Assembly: GCF_013408145.1 (NCBI RefSeq)
Contig: NZ_JACBZI010000001.1
Coordinates: 1,657,501-1,721,500, forward strand
Origin: Nocardioides marinus
GTDB taxonomy: Bacteria; Actinomycetota; Actinomycetes; Propionibacteriales; Nocardioidaceae
Length of the DNA stretch: 64,000 nt
Direction: 5' to 3'
Positions 19,791-29,918 of the stretch are shown piece by piece. Both the position numbers and the translations under genes were made by a program. Below the pieces are notes generated by a model. That model worked only from the letters and a program-made list of their open reading frames with translations, did no database searches and was not told the origin of the DNA. Numbering within the stretch: the first letter of the stretch is position 1; each line of letters opens with the position of its first letter.

Positions 19791-19861
19791 GGGGAGCGGG
19801 GCGCCGGCTCCGGGGACGCGCGTGTCACGTCCAGGTAAAGCCGCGGCCGGTGTGACCGGGG

Positions 19862-19867
19862 TAGAAC
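19862..19867 (+). promoter_or_regulatory. -10-like element (TAGAAC) of the yjbQ gene
   Basis: TAGAAC is 6 bases before the ATG at 19874. It lacks the final T, so it is weaker than the others. Confidence 0.45.
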
Positions 19868-19873
19868 GGGGGC

Positions 19874-20278
19874 ATGGACTCCGAGACCTTCACCGTGCGC
19901 ACGGGCTCCGCCGACGTGGTGCTCGACCTGACCGATCGCGCGCAGGCGTGGTGCCGTGGCCGTGGGGACGGACTGCTCCACGTGTTCGTGCCGCACGCGA
20001 CCGCCGGGCTGGCGGTCCTCGAGACCGGAGCCGGCAGCGACGACGACCTGCTCGCCGCGCTGGGGGACCTGCTGCCCGCCGACGACCGCTGGCGGCACCG
20101 GCACGGCACCCCCGGCCACGGCCGGTCGCACGTGATGCCGGCGCTGGTCCCGCCGTACGCCACCCTCCCCGTCCTCGACGGCCGGCTCGCCCTCGGCACC
20201 TGGCAGAGCCTGTGCCTGGTCGACCTCAACGTCGACAACCACGAGCGAGAGGTGCGGTTCTCGTTCCTGGCCGGTTGA
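19874..20278 (+). CDS. yjbQ: YjbQ/UPF0047 family protein
   Basis: A 134-residue protein of the UPF0047/YjbQ fold. The family signature is visible: FVPHATAGLAVLE (usually HTTAGL/HTSAAL), RHRHGTPGHGRSHVMPALV and LGTWQSLCLVDLN. The conserved His residues form a probable metal site. E. coli YjbQ has weak thiamine-phosphate-synthase activity, but the physiological role is unresolved. The ATG at 19874 follows a leaderless-type -10. Confidence 0.88.
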   Translation: MDSETFTVRTGSADVVLDLTDRAQAWCRGRGDGLLHVFVPHATAGLAVLETGAGSDDDLLAALGDLLPADDRWRHRHGTPGHGRSHVMPALVPPYATLPVLDGRLALGTWQSLCLVDLNVDNHEREVRFSFLAG

Positions 20279-20290
20279 GGAGCATCGGGG

Positions 20291-20306
20291 TCGAACAGGT
20301 GTTCGA
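20291..20306 (+). promoter_or_regulatory. LexA/SOS box upstream of the small gene at 20327
   Basis: TCGAACAGGTGTTCGA: a perfect fit to the actinobacterial/Bacillus-type LexA consensus TCGAAC-N4-GTTCGA, with 7-bp perfect arms. It ends 8 bases before the -10 (TAGGAT), so LexA bound here would cover the -35 region. Confidence 0.8.
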
Positions 20307-20314
20307 TGCAGGCG

Positions 20315-20320
20315 TAGGAT
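20315..20320 (+). promoter_or_regulatory. -10 element (TAGGAT), leaderless start of the SOS-box gene
   Basis: TAGGAT is 6 bases before the ATG at 20327; the LexA box lies just upstream. Confidence 0.7.
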
Positions 20321-20326
20321 CGCGCC

Positions 20327-20698
20327 ATGGACCGACTCGTCGCCCCGCCGGGCTGGCCGCGCGCCGTACGACCCCCCGACGCCCCGGACTGGGAGGCCAC
20401 GGCGTGTGCCTGGCTCCTGGACCAGTGCCCGCCGGAGTTCCGCGGGTACCCGACGCTGCGCCGCCACCCGGTGGTGCTGGCGCGGTTCGCGGTGCTGCAC
20501 GTGGAGGGCTGTCACGCCGCCGTACGCCGCGGGCTGAGCGAGGCCCGGGCCGACCTGCCCCAGGTGGCCGACGGGGAGGTCGTGGAGGCGGCGGTGCAGA
20601 CCTACCTCACCGAGGAGGCGCGCCTGGTGGGCCTGCGTCGCGAGGTCGGGCTGGTCGAGGAGGCGCTGCGCGGCAGGCGCTATCGGGCGCGGCTCTGA
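20327..20698 (+). CDS. Small conserved-looking protein, predicted SOS-inducible, function unknown
   Basis: A 123-residue soluble protein; I do not recognise a named domain. The N-terminus is Pro-rich (APPGWPRAVRPPDAPDWE). The rest is mostly helical and basic, with CPPEFRGYPTLRRHPVVLARF in the middle and a C-terminal helix ending EEALRGRRYRARL. There is no signal peptide or transmembrane helix. It stands behind a near-ideal LexA box and leaderless promoter, so it is probably made on DNA damage. Possible roles (checkpoint, polymerase accessory, repair) are speculation. The Nudix gene starts 34 bases downstream and may be co-transcribed. Confidence 0.8.
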   Translation: MDRLVAPPGWPRAVRPPDAPDWEATACAWLLDQCPPEFRGYPTLRRHPVVLARFAVLHVEGCHAAVRRGLSEARADLPQVADGEVVEAAVQTYLTEEARLVGLRREVGLVEEALRGRRYRARL

Positions 20699-20732
20699 GC
20701 CGGGGCCTGCGCCTGGTGGTTGGGTGGAGGGC

Positions 20733-21161
20733 ATGCACCGATTCGCCTGCGTCGTCCTCGTCGACCGCCACGGACGCCTGCTGCTCCAGGAGCGCGACGA
20801 GCACCCGGTGATCGACCCCGAGAAGTGGGGGATGTGCGGCGGGCACCTCGAGCCCGGCGAGGACCCCCTGACCGGGGCGGTGCGTGAGCTGGAGGAGGAG
20901 ACCGGTGTCCTCCTGGCACCGGAGGACCTCACGCTCGTCGAGGTCGCCACGGTCTTCCACGCCGCCTACGACTCCCACGACGAGCTGTCGTTCTACGCCG
21001 CGGCCGTCGACCTGACCGACGACGACGTCGTGTGCGGGGAGGGCCGGCAGATCGTCTTCGTCGAGGCAGGTCGCGTCCTCGACCTGGACCTCACCGGGTC
21101 GGCGCGCCAGGTGCTGCCGGGGTTCCTCTCCGGCCCGGTCTACAGCAGGCTGTGCGCGTGA
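20733..21161 (+). CDS. Nudix hydrolase
   Basis: A 142-residue Nudix protein. The Nudix box runs from GGHLEPGE through RELEEETGV with every catalytic Glu present. The substrate is probably a damaged nucleotide or another nucleoside-diphosphate-linked compound and cannot be told from sequence. I chose ATG 20733 (MHRFACVVLVDRHG, beginning right at the first strand) over GTG 20724, whose start would overlap the GGAGG that serves as RBS. It lies directly downstream of the SOS-box gene and is coupled to the SMP-30 gene by GTGA overlap. Confidence 0.88.
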   Translation: MHRFACVVLVDRHGRLLLQERDEHPVIDPEKWGMCGGHLEPGEDPLTGAVRELEEETGVLLAPEDLTLVEVATVFHAAYDSHDELSFYAAAVDLTDDDVVCGEGRQIVFVEAGRVLDLDLTGSARQVLPGFLSGPVYSRLCA

Positions 21162-22084
21162 GCACACCAGTCACCGTCCACCGGGTCCACCACGACGGCG
21201 CCGAGGACGTCGTGGTCGCCACCGCCGGGCGCCACGAGGGCTCGGTCTACACCGGCACCGTCGACGGCGCGGTGCTGCGGGTGCGGCCCGACGGCTCCGT
21301 CGAGCAGGTCGGCGACACCGGCGGACGCCCGCTCGGCCTCGAGATCGACCCCGAGGGGCGGCTGCTGGTCTGCGACGCCCACCGCGGCCTGCTGCGGATG
21401 GACCCCGACACCGGCGCCGTCGAGCGGCTGCTCGCCGAGGTCGACGGCACCGCGATGGTCTTCTGCAACAACGCGGCCATCGGATCCGACGGGACGATCT
21501 GGTTCTCCGACTCCTCGCGCCACTACGGCATCGAGCGCTGGAAGGACGACTTCGTCCAGGACACCCGCTCCGGCCGGCTGCTGCGCCTGACCCCCGACGG
21601 CACCGTCGAGACGGTGATCGACGGCCTGGCCTTCGCCAACGGCGTCGCCCTGGCCGCCGACGAGTCGTTCGTCGTCGTCGCGGAGACCCGCGCCCGCACC
21701 CTCGTACGCCGCTGGCTGACCGGGGACCGCGCCGGCACCCGCGACCTGCTGGCCGGTGACCTGCCCGGCTACCCCGACAACATCGCCCGGGGCAGCGACG
21801 GGCTGGTCTGGGTCAGCATCGCCAGCCCCGTCGACCGGGTGGTCGAGCGGCTCGGCAGTGCGCCGATGTGGGCACGCAGGGCGGTGACCCGCATCCCCGA
21901 GCGGCTCCAGCCCAAGCCGGCCCACACCTGCCGCGTGCAGGCCTACGACGACCACGGCCGCCTCGTGCACGACCTCGACCTCGACACGCCCGACTTCCAC
22001 ATGGTCACCGGTGTGCGTGAGCACGAGGGGCGGGTCTGGCTGGGCAGCCTGCACGAGCCCGCCGTCGCCGTCGTGGACCTGTGA
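21158..22084 (+). CDS. SMP-30/strictosidine-synthase-like beta-propeller protein
   Basis: A 308-residue six-bladed beta-propeller related to gluconolactonases, SMP-30 and strictosidine synthase. Blades show the repeated pattern DPEGRLLVCDAHRGLLRMD, GSDGTIWFSDSS and FANGVALAADESFVVVAETRA. The conserved Asn/Asp/Glu calcium-site residues appear in NNAAIG and PDNIARGSDGLVWV. The likely role is lactone or ester hydrolysis; substrate unknown. There is no signal peptide. The GTG at 21158 overlaps the Nudix stop by 4 bases and was preferred to an earlier in-frame start inside the Nudix gene. Confidence 0.85.
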   Translation: MSTPVTVHRVHHDGAEDVVVATAGRHEGSVYTGTVDGAVLRVRPDGSVEQVGDTGGRPLGLEIDPEGRLLVCDAHRGLLRMDPDTGAVERLLAEVDGTAMVFCNNAAIGSDGTIWFSDSSRHYGIERWKDDFVQDTRSGRLLRLTPDGTVETVIDGLAFANGVALAADESFVVVAETRARTLVRRWLTGDRAGTRDLLAGDLPGYPDNIARGSDGLVWVSIASPVDRVVERLGSAPMWARRAVTRIPERLQPKPAHTCRVQAYDDHGRLVHDLDLDTPDFHMVTGVREHEGRVWLGSLHEPAVAVVDL

Positions 22085-22110
22085 GGTCCTCCGTCTAGAC
22101 TCGGGGACTC

Positions 22111-22134
22111 GCCCCTGTGCCACCGCACCGGGGC
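22111..22134 (+). terminator. Perfect hairpin in the dxs leader or after the SMP-30 gene
   Basis: GCCCC-T-GTGC-CACC-GCAC-C-GGGGC: nine perfect base pairs with one mismatch, 12 bases before the dxs RBS. TAGACT at 22096-22101 could be a -10 for dxs, putting the hairpin at the very 5' end of its mRNA. A terminator for the upstream gene is the alternative. Confidence 0.5.
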
Positions 22135-22158
22135 AGGCGATGCACGAGGAGGGCCCCG

Positions 22159-24060
22159 ATGGGAGTGCTGGAGACGGTCACGGGACCCCGTGACCTCCAG
22201 GGACTCAGCGACGACGACCTCACGCTCCTGGCGAGTGAGATCCGCGACCTGCTCATCCGCACGGTCGCCACCAACAGCGGCCACCTCGGGCCCAACCTGG
22301 GGGTCGTGGAGCTGACGCTGGCCGTGCACCGGGTCTTCGACTCCCCGCGCGACCGGATCGTCTTCGACACCGGGCACCAGTCCTACGTCCACAAGCTGCT
22401 GACCGGCCGCGTGGAGTCCTTCGGCACCCTGCGCCGCGAGGGCGGGCTCTCGGGCTACCCGAGCCAGGAGGAGTCCGAGCACGACATCGTGGAGAACTCC
22501 CACGCCTCGACCGCGCTGTCCTACGCCGACGGCCTGGCCAAGGCCTACCGCATCCGCGGCGAGGACCGCCACGCCGTCGCGATCATCGGCGACGGCGCGC
22601 TGACCGGCGGCATGGCCTGGGAGGCGCTCAACAACATCGCCATCGCCAAGGACAGCCGGCTGGTGATCGTCGTCAACGACAACGGCCGCTCCTACACCCC
22701 GACCATCGGCGGCCTGGCCACCGCGCTGTCGAGCCTGCGCACCGACCCGCGCTACGAGCACGTCCTCGACGCGGTCAAGAAGCGGCTCAACTCCGTCCCC
22801 GGCGTCGGCCCGGCGGCCTACGACGCGCTGCACGCGATGAAGAAGGGGCTCAAGGACGCCCTCGCCCCGCAGGGCCTCTTCGAGGACCTCGGCCTGAAGT
22901 ACGTCGGCCCCGTCGACGGCCACGACCGTGCCGCGATGGAGACCGCGCTGACCCAGGCCAAGCGCTTCGGCGGGCCGGTCATCGTGCACGCACTGACCCG
23001 CAAGGGCTACGGCTACGACCCCGCCGAGCGGCACGAGGCCGACCAGTTCCACGCGCCGGGCCCCTTCGACGTCCAGACCGGCGCGGAGAAGCCGAAGGGC
23101 CGCATCTGGACCGACCACTTCTCCGAGGCGATGGTCGACCTCGGCCACCGGCGCAAGGACGTCGTGGCGATCACCGCCGCGATGATGCACCCGGTCGGTC
23201 TCGACGCCTTCGAGCGGCACTTCCCCGAGCGCACCTTCGACGTCGGCATCGCCGAGCAGCACGCCGCCACCTCGGCGGCCGGCCTGGCGATGGGCGGCCT
23301 GCACCCCGTGGTGGCCGTCTACGCGACCTTCCTCAACCGGGCCTTCGACCAGGTCCTCATGGACTGCGCGCTGCACCGCTGCGGCGTCACCTTCGTCCTG
23401 GACCGCTCCGGGGTGACCGGCGACGACGGTGCCAGCCACAACGGCATGTGGGACATGTCGATCCTCCAGGTGGTCCCCGGGCTGCGGCTCGCGGCCCCGC
23501 GCGACACCACCCGACTGCGCGAGCTGCTCGACGAGGCCGTCCTGGTCGACGACGCCCCGACCGTGGTCCGCTTCCCCAAGGGCGCGCCGCCCGCCGACGT
23601 CGAGGCCGTGGACCGTGCCGGAGGGTGCGACGTGCTGGTCCGCTCCGGCGCCAAGGACGTGCTGGTCGTCGCCGTCGGGTCGATGGCCACGACCGCCGTC
23701 GACGTCGCCGAGCGGCTCACCGCCCAGGGCATCGGCGTCACCGTCGTCGACCCCCGCTGGGTCAAGCCGGTGGATCCGGCGCTCATCGAGCTGGCCCGGG
23801 AGCACCGGCTCGTCGTGAGCGTCGAGGACAACGGCGTGCAGGGCGGGTGCGGCGCGGCGCTGCTGCAGGCGCTGGTCGCCGCGGAGGTCCGCACCCCGGT
23901 GCGGCTGCACGGCATCCCGCAGGAGTTCCTGGGGCACGCCAAGCGCGACGTGATCCTCGACCGGATCGGGCTCACCGCCCAGCACCTCGCCCGGGGCATC
24001 GTCGAGGCCATGGCCGACGACGCGCTCCCCGACCTCGACGCCGTTGAACGGCGAAGCTGA
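22159..24060 (+). CDS. dxs: 1-deoxy-D-xylulose-5-phosphate synthase
   Basis: First enzyme of the MEP isoprenoid pathway: condenses pyruvate and glyceraldehyde-3-phosphate using TPP. 633 residues, normal length. Seen: [16 protein letters not shown], the TPP-binding [16 protein letters not shown] motif ending in the Asn that binds Mg2+, the transketolase pyrimidine-domain [16 protein letters not shown] with the catalytic Glu, and the C-terminal transketolase domain ([14 protein letters not shown]). Start: ATG 22159 with RBS GAGGAGG 7 bases upstream, preferred to an earlier in-frame start. The gene overlaps the following lipoprotein gene by 17 bases. M. tuberculosis dxs1 lies in the same neighbourhood. 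Confidence 0.97.
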   Translation: MGVLETVTGPRDLQGLSDDDLTLLASEIRDLLIRTVATNSGHLGPNLGVVELTLAVHRVFDSPRDRIVFDTGHQSYVHKLLTGRVESFGTLRREGGLSGYPSQEESEHDIVENSHASTALSYADGLAKAYRIRGEDRHAVAIIGDGALTGGMAWEALNNIAIAKDSRLVIVVNDNGRSYTPTIGGLATALSSLRTDPRYEHVLDAVKKRLNSVPGVGPAAYDALHAMKKGLKDALAPQGLFEDLGLKYVGPVDGHDRAAMETALTQAKRFGGPVIVHALTRKGYGYDPAERHEADQFHAPGPFDVQTGAEKPKGRIWTDHFSEAMVDLGHRRKDVVAITAAMMHPVGLDAFERHFPERTFDVGIAEQHAATSAAGLAMGGLHPVVAVYATFLNRAFDQVLMDCALHRCGVTFVLDRSGVTGDDGASHNGMWDMSILQVVPGLRLAAPRDTTRLRELLDEAVLVDDAPTVVRFPKGAPPADVEAVDRAGGCDVLVRSGAKDVLVVAVGSMATTAVDVAERLTAQGIGVTVVDPRWVKPVDPALIELAREHRLVVSVEDNGVQGGCGAALLQALVAAEVRTPVRLHGIPQEFLGHAKRDVILDRIGLTAQHLARGIVEAMADDALPDLDAVERRS

Positions 24061-25411
24061 GCGGTCCTGGGAGGGAGACCCGATCCGCGGCCGGCCCCGG
24101 GCACTGGCACCGCTCCTGGTGGTGCTGTCGCTGGTGCTGGGGGGCCTGAGCGGCTGCGTGCTGCTGCGTGACGACCCGCCGGGCGCCTCGGCCCCGACCT
24201 CGGCGGCCCCGCCGCCCCCGGGCGTCATCGAGGACCTCAAGCGGGTGCTGCGGCGCCGCGCGGTGGCGGTCCGCGAGGACCGCGCCCGACAGTTCCGCGC
24301 CGGCCTCGCCGCCGGCGACCCCGCGTTCCGGCGCGCCCAGTCGGCGTACTTCACCTCGGTGCGCCAGCTGCCCCTCGGTGTCTTCCGCTACTCCTTCGAC
24401 CCCGCCGACATCCTGCGGGTCGACGGGTCGTACTGGGTGGTGGTGCGCGTGCACCTGCAGCTCGAGGGGTACGACGCCGCGCCGGTCGTCTCGCGCGACC
24501 GCTACCTCTTCTCGCCCGACACGAGGGGTCGCCTGCGGCTGGCGTCGGTGACCGACGCGGCGTGGGAGGCCCGCAACGGGGTCCTGGCCCAGCCCTGGGA
24601 CCGCGGCCCGGTGCAGGTGCGCAGCGTGGCGGGTGTCCTGGGGGTCTTCGACGCCGACAGCGTCGACCGGGCCGACGACCTGCTGACCTCGGTGCAGCGC
24701 GGCATCGCCGACGTGAGCGCGGTGGTGCCCTACTCGTGGGAGCACCGGGTGGTGGTCTACGCGCTCTCCGACACCGGCTTCATGGCGTCCCTGCGCGAGC
24801 TGCCCGGCGGCGACCCGGACGCGGTCGACGCCGTCGCCTTCCCGGTGCCGCTGGACGACACCGACCCGCTCGCGGCCACCGCGGGGGTGCGGGTCGCCCT
24901 GCACCCGCGGATGCTGGCGCGGGAGGCCGCCGCCCGGGACCGGTTGGTGCGCCACGAGCTGACCCACGTCGCGCTGGGCGCACGCGACGACGACGTGCCG
25001 ACGTGGCTCTCGGAGGGCATCGCGGAGTGGGTCTCCGTCGCACCGCTCGCACCCCAGGACCGCGCCCTGTCCACGGCGTCACTGGTGGCCGCGCGCGAGG
25101 GGCTGGAGTCCGGCGACCTCGACCTGCCGGCCAGCGAGGTGTTCAACGGCTCCACCTCGGGGGCCAACTACGGGCTGTCCTGGTGGGCCTGCGAGCACCT
25201 GGTGAGCAGCTACGGCGACACCGTGCTGTGGGACCTCGTCGACGCGCTCGGGGACCGGGCCGACGACCGGGAGGACGAGGGGGCCGACGAGGGGGCCGGC
25301 CAGGGAACCGACCAGCGGGGCGGCGAGGTGCTGCGCCGACTCACCGGGCTGCGGACCGCCGACCTCGCGCAGGCGGCGGCGCGCCGGATGGTGGCGACGT
25401 ACGGACCCTGA
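24044..25411 (+). CDS. Lipoprotein gluzincin-type metallopeptidase
   Basis: A 455-residue exported protein. The N-terminus is basic, then a hydrophobic stretch ends in lipobox LSGC (C38). A Pro/Ala linker leads to a peptidase_MA-like domain with HELTH (304-308) and E324 exactly 15 residues after the last His of the motif ([11 protein letters not shown]), giving a complete gluzincin zinc site. A Glu/Asp-rich insert ([14 protein letters not shown]) follows near 410. Start: the only reasonable codon is TTG at 24044, inside dxs, with no clear RBS, so translation may be coupled to dxs. Target unknown; a cell-envelope protein is likely. Confidence 0.83.
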   Translation: MNGEAERSWEGDPIRGRPRALAPLLVVLSLVLGGLSGCVLLRDDPPGASAPTSAAPPPPGVIEDLKRVLRRRAVAVREDRARQFRAGLAAGDPAFRRAQSAYFTSVRQLPLGVFRYSFDPADILRVDGSYWVVVRVHLQLEGYDAAPVVSRDRYLFSPDTRGRLRLASVTDAAWEARNGVLAQPWDRGPVQVRSVAGVLGVFDADSVDRADDLLTSVQRGIADVSAVVPYSWEHRVVVYALSDTGFMASLRELPGGDPDAVDAVAFPVPLDDTDPLAATAGVRVALHPRMLAREAAARDRLVRHELTHVALGARDDDVPTWLSEGIAEWVSVAPLAPQDRALSTASLVAAREGLESGDLDLPASEVFNGSTSGANYGLSWWACEHLVSSYGDTVLWDLVDALGDRADDREDEGADEGAGQGTDQRGGEVLRRLTGLRTADLAQAAARRMVATYGP

Positions 25412-25429
25412 GGTCCGCACGCCGCCACC

Positions 25430-25455
25430 GCTCACCGCCCCTCGGGGCGATGAGC
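25430..25455. terminator. Bidirectional terminator between the metallopeptidase and fadB
   Basis: GCTCA-C-CGCCC-CTCG-GGGCG-A-TGAGC: ten paired bases with one internal mismatch, between two convergent genes. Confidence 0.7.
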
Positions 25456-25469
25456 GACGAGCGTCGCGC

Positions 25470-27535
25470 TCAGTGGAACGAGCCCAGGCCCTCGCGCTCC
25501 AGGAGCATGGTCAGGCCGCCGTTCCAGAAGGCGAACCCGGCGCCGGTGATCATCGCCAGGTCGAGGTCCTCGGCCGCGGCGACGACGCCCTCGTCGAGCA
25601 TCAGCCGGGCCTCCTGGGCCAGGCCGGTGAGCACCGTGCGGCGCACCTCGTCCTTCGCCAGGACCTTCGGCTCGGCCGGCTTCTCCAGCAGCGCCTCGAC
25701 CTCGGGGTCCAGGGACCCGTCGGGGGCGAAGTAGGCCCCCTTCTTCGCCGCCACGACCCGCTCGAGGGCGGGGGAGACGTAGAAGCGGTCCGGGAAGGCC
25801 GCGGCCAGCGTCTCGGTGTTGTGCAGCGCGATCGCCGGGCCCACCAGCGCGATGAGCGTGAACGGCGGCATCGGCGCGACACCGGCGAACGCACCGTCCA
25901 CGACGTCGATCGGGGTGCCCTCGTCGAGGATCCTGCTGACCTCGGACATGAAGCGACCGAGCAGCCGGTTGACGATGAACGACGGGCTGTCCTGGACCAG
26001 GATGGTGGTCTTCTTCAGCGCCTTGCCGGTGCCGAAGGCGGTGGCCAGCGTGGCGTCGTCGGTCCGCTCGCCCTGGACGATCTCCAGCAGCGGCATCACG
26101 GCGACGGGGTTGAAGAAGTGGAAGCCGACGACCCGCTCGGGGTGCTGGAGGTCGGCGGCCATCTCGGTGATGGACAGCGAGGAGGTGTTGGTGGCCAGCA
26201 CGCACTCGGCGCTGACGACCTTCTCGACGTCGGCGAAGACGGACTTCTTGACGCCCATCTCCTCGAAGACGGCCTCGATGACGAAGTCCGCCCCGGCGAA
26301 GCCCTCGGCCTTGTCGACCGACCCGGAGACCAGCGCCTTGTGCCGGTTGGCCTTGTCCTGGTTGATCCGGCCCTTGGCCAGCAGCTTGTCGATCTCGGCG
26401 TGGACGTAGCCCACGCCCTTGTCGACGCGCTCCTGGTCGAGGTCGGTCAGCACGACCGGCACCTCGAGGCGGCGCACGAACAGCAGCGCCATCTGGCTGG
26501 CCATCAGGCCGGCGCCGACGATGCCGACCTTGGTCACCGGGCGGGCCAGCGACCTGTCGGGAGCACCGGCGGGGCGCTTGGCCCGCTTCTGCACCAGGTC
26601 GAAGGAGTAGAGGCTGGCCAGCAGCTCGGGGGTCTGCGACAGCGCGTGCAGGGCGTCGTCCTCGCGGGCGAAGCCGGCGTCGCGGTCGCCGTCCTTGGCG
26701 GCCGCGATCAGCTCGACGGCCTTGGCGGCCGCCGGGCTGGCGCCGCCGGTGCGGGCCAGGGCGACCTGCTCGGCACGGCGTACTGCGGTGTCCCACGCCT
26801 CGCCGCGGTCGACCTCGGGCCGCTCGACGGTGACCTTGCCGGTCAGCACGTCACCGGCCCACAGCAGCGACTGCTCCAGGAAGTCCGCGCCGGAGAAGGC
26901 CGCGTCGGCCAGGCCGAGCTCGAAGGCCTGCTGGCCGCCGACGGTCTTGCCGTTGTTGAGCGGGTTCTCGACGATCAGCGTGACCGCGGTGTCGGCGCCG
27001 ACGAGGTTCGGCACGAGGAACGCGCCGCCCCAGCCGGGGACGAGGCCGAGCATGACCTCGGGCAGGCCGAGGGCGGGCGCGGAGTCCACGACGGTGCGGT
27101 AGGTGCAGTGCAGCGCCACCTCGAGACCGCCACCCAGGGCCAGGCCGTTGACGAAGCCGAAGGAGGGCTTGGCGCCGTCGCCGAGCTTGCGGAAGACCGC
27201 GTGGCCGAGCTCGGCCACCACGCGCACGGCGTCGGGGCCGCCGCCGGCGATGGAGGTCAGGTCGGCGCCGGCGGCCAGGATGAACGGCTTGCCGGTGACG
27301 GCCAGCGCGGTCACCTCGTCGTCGGCCAGGGCCGCGTCGATGGCGGTGTTGAGGCTGATCAGGCCCCGGGGCCCGAAGGTGTTGGGCTTGGTGTGGTCCT
27401 CGCCGTTGTCGAGGGTGATCAGGCCGACGACACCGGCGCCGCCGGGGAGGGCGACCTTGCGGAGCTTGGCCTCGGTGACGCGCTCGGCGTCGGAGGAGAT
27501 GGCCTGGGCCCTCTCGAGGAGGGTGCTGATGTCGC

Positions 27536-27539
<4 letters not shown>
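25470..27539 (-). CDS. fadB: Fatty-acid oxidation multifunctional alpha subunit (FadB/FadJ type)
   Basis: A 689-residue bifunctional beta-oxidation enzyme: an N-terminal enoyl-CoA hydratase domain (about 30-260; GLALGGGLEVALHC oxyanion-hole region and LPEVMLGLVPGWGG with the catalytic Glu), then an NAD-dependent 3-hydroxyacyl-CoA dehydrogenase (VGIVGAGLMASQMALLF near 345; FHFFNPVAVMPLLEIV) and its C-terminal helical domain. It works with the FadA thiolase encoded just upstream; GTGA overlap couples them. M. tuberculosis fadA-fadB (Rv0859-Rv0860) has the same order. A terminator lies 15 bases after the stop. Confidence 0.95.
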
Positions 27540-28753
<1,214 letters not shown>

Positions 28754-28791
28754 GGGGTCTCCTGGAGGTGGGTGCTCTGGACGAGCCGATG

Positions 28792-28818
28792 TTACCTGTC
28801 GGTACTACCGGCGGGTAA
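28792..28818 (-). promoter_or_regulatory. 27-bp palindromic operator upstream of fadA-fadB
   Basis: Arms TTACC-n-G-n-CGGTA and TACCG-n-C-n-GGTAA around a single central base; 11 of 13 arm positions pair. Size and symmetry fit a TetR-type fatty-acid regulator. It lies 39-65 bases upstream of the fadA start, the promoter position. Confidence 0.7.
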
Positions 28819-28955
28819 TGATTGGGTGGACGGGTCGGTGCGCCCGGGGGAGCGGCGGGAATATCGTGGGCGGCTCCGGGCTTGCCCACACCGAGCGATC
28901 CTTCGGGCACGAGCCCGGCGACCGGACCCCGAGACCTGAGGAGAGTGGACCCGCC

Positions 28956-29918
28956 GTGGCCGACAACCGCCTGGTGCACATCGTCGACGACGTGCCCGAG
29001 CTCGACGGCCCGCAGCGACCCGAGTCGCTGACCATGGTGGTGGTCCTCGACGGCTTCCTCGACGCCGGCAGCGCGGCCGCGCGTGCCGCCCAGCACCTGG
29101 TCGACCTCGACGACACCGGCCCCGGCGCCGGGCGGGTCGTGGCCACCTTCGAGGTCGACGAGCTGCACGACTACCGCGCGCGCCGGCCGGCGGTCTCGTT
29201 CGTGGTCGACCGCTACCAGGACTACGACGCGCCCCGGCTGGTCGTGCGGCTGCTCCACGACACCGGCGGCACGCCGTACCTGCTGCTGCAGGGGCCCGAG
29301 CCCGACATCCGCTGGGAGGCCTTCGCCCGCGCCGTGCGCGAGGTCGTGGAGCGGTTCGGCGTCACCCGCACCGTCTCGATGGGCTCGGTGCCGATGGCCG
29401 TGCCGCACACCCGCCCGATCGCCCTCACCCACCACGCCAACGACCCCGAGCTCCTCATCGGCGTCTCGCCGTGGCGCGGTGAGCTGCGCGTGCCCAGCAG
29501 CGCCCAGGCGCTCCTGGAGATCCGGATGGGGGAGTGGGAGCACCCGATGCAGGGCTTCGTGGCCCACATCCCGCACTACCTGGCCCAGCTGTCCTACCCC
29601 CAGGCCTCGACCGCCCTGCTGGAGCAGGTCGAGCTCGCCGGGCGGTTGACGGTCGACCTGTCCGGCCTGCGGGCCGAGGCGGAGGACCGGGAGGCCGAGA
29701 TCGCGACGTACCTCGCCGAGCACGAGGACGTCGCCGACGTCGTGGCCGCCCTGGAGAGGCAGTACGACGCCTTCGAGCGGGCCGAGGAGAGCGGTGCCTC
29801 GCTGCTGGCGCCCGACGAGCCCCTGCCGACCGGCGAGGAGATCGGTCAGCAGTTCGAGCAGTTCCTGGCCGGCCTCGACGAGCCCGGTGACCCCGACGAC
29901 CGGAACGGTGGTGCCTGA
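28956..29918 (+). CDS. PAC2 family protein
   Basis: A 320-residue member of the PAC2 (proteasome assembly chaperone 2) superfamily found in proteasome-bearing actinobacteria. Core signatures: TMVVVLDGFLDAGSAAARAA, YLLLQGPEPDIRWE, and GFVAHIPHYLAQ with YPQAS. The C-terminal 80 residues are acidic and helical (EAEDREAEIATYLAEHEDV). Function in bacteria is not established. The GTG at 28956 follows RBS GAGGAGAG at about 10 bases. The TesB gene begins directly after the stop (TGAGTG). Confidence 0.86.
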   Translation: MADNRLVHIVDDVPELDGPQRPESLTMVVVLDGFLDAGSAAARAAQHLVDLDDTGPGAGRVVATFEVDELHDYRARRPAVSFVVDRYQDYDAPRLVVRLLHDTGGTPYLLLQGPEPDIRWEAFARAVREVVERFGVTRTVSMGSVPMAVPHTRPIALTHHANDPELLIGVSPWRGELRVPSSAQALLEIRMGEWEHPMQGFVAHIPHYLAQLSYPQASTALLEQVELAGRLTVDLSGLRAEAEDREAEIATYLAEHEDVADVVAALERQYDAFERAEESGASLLAPDEPLPTGEEIGQQFEQFLAGLDEPGDPDDRNGGA

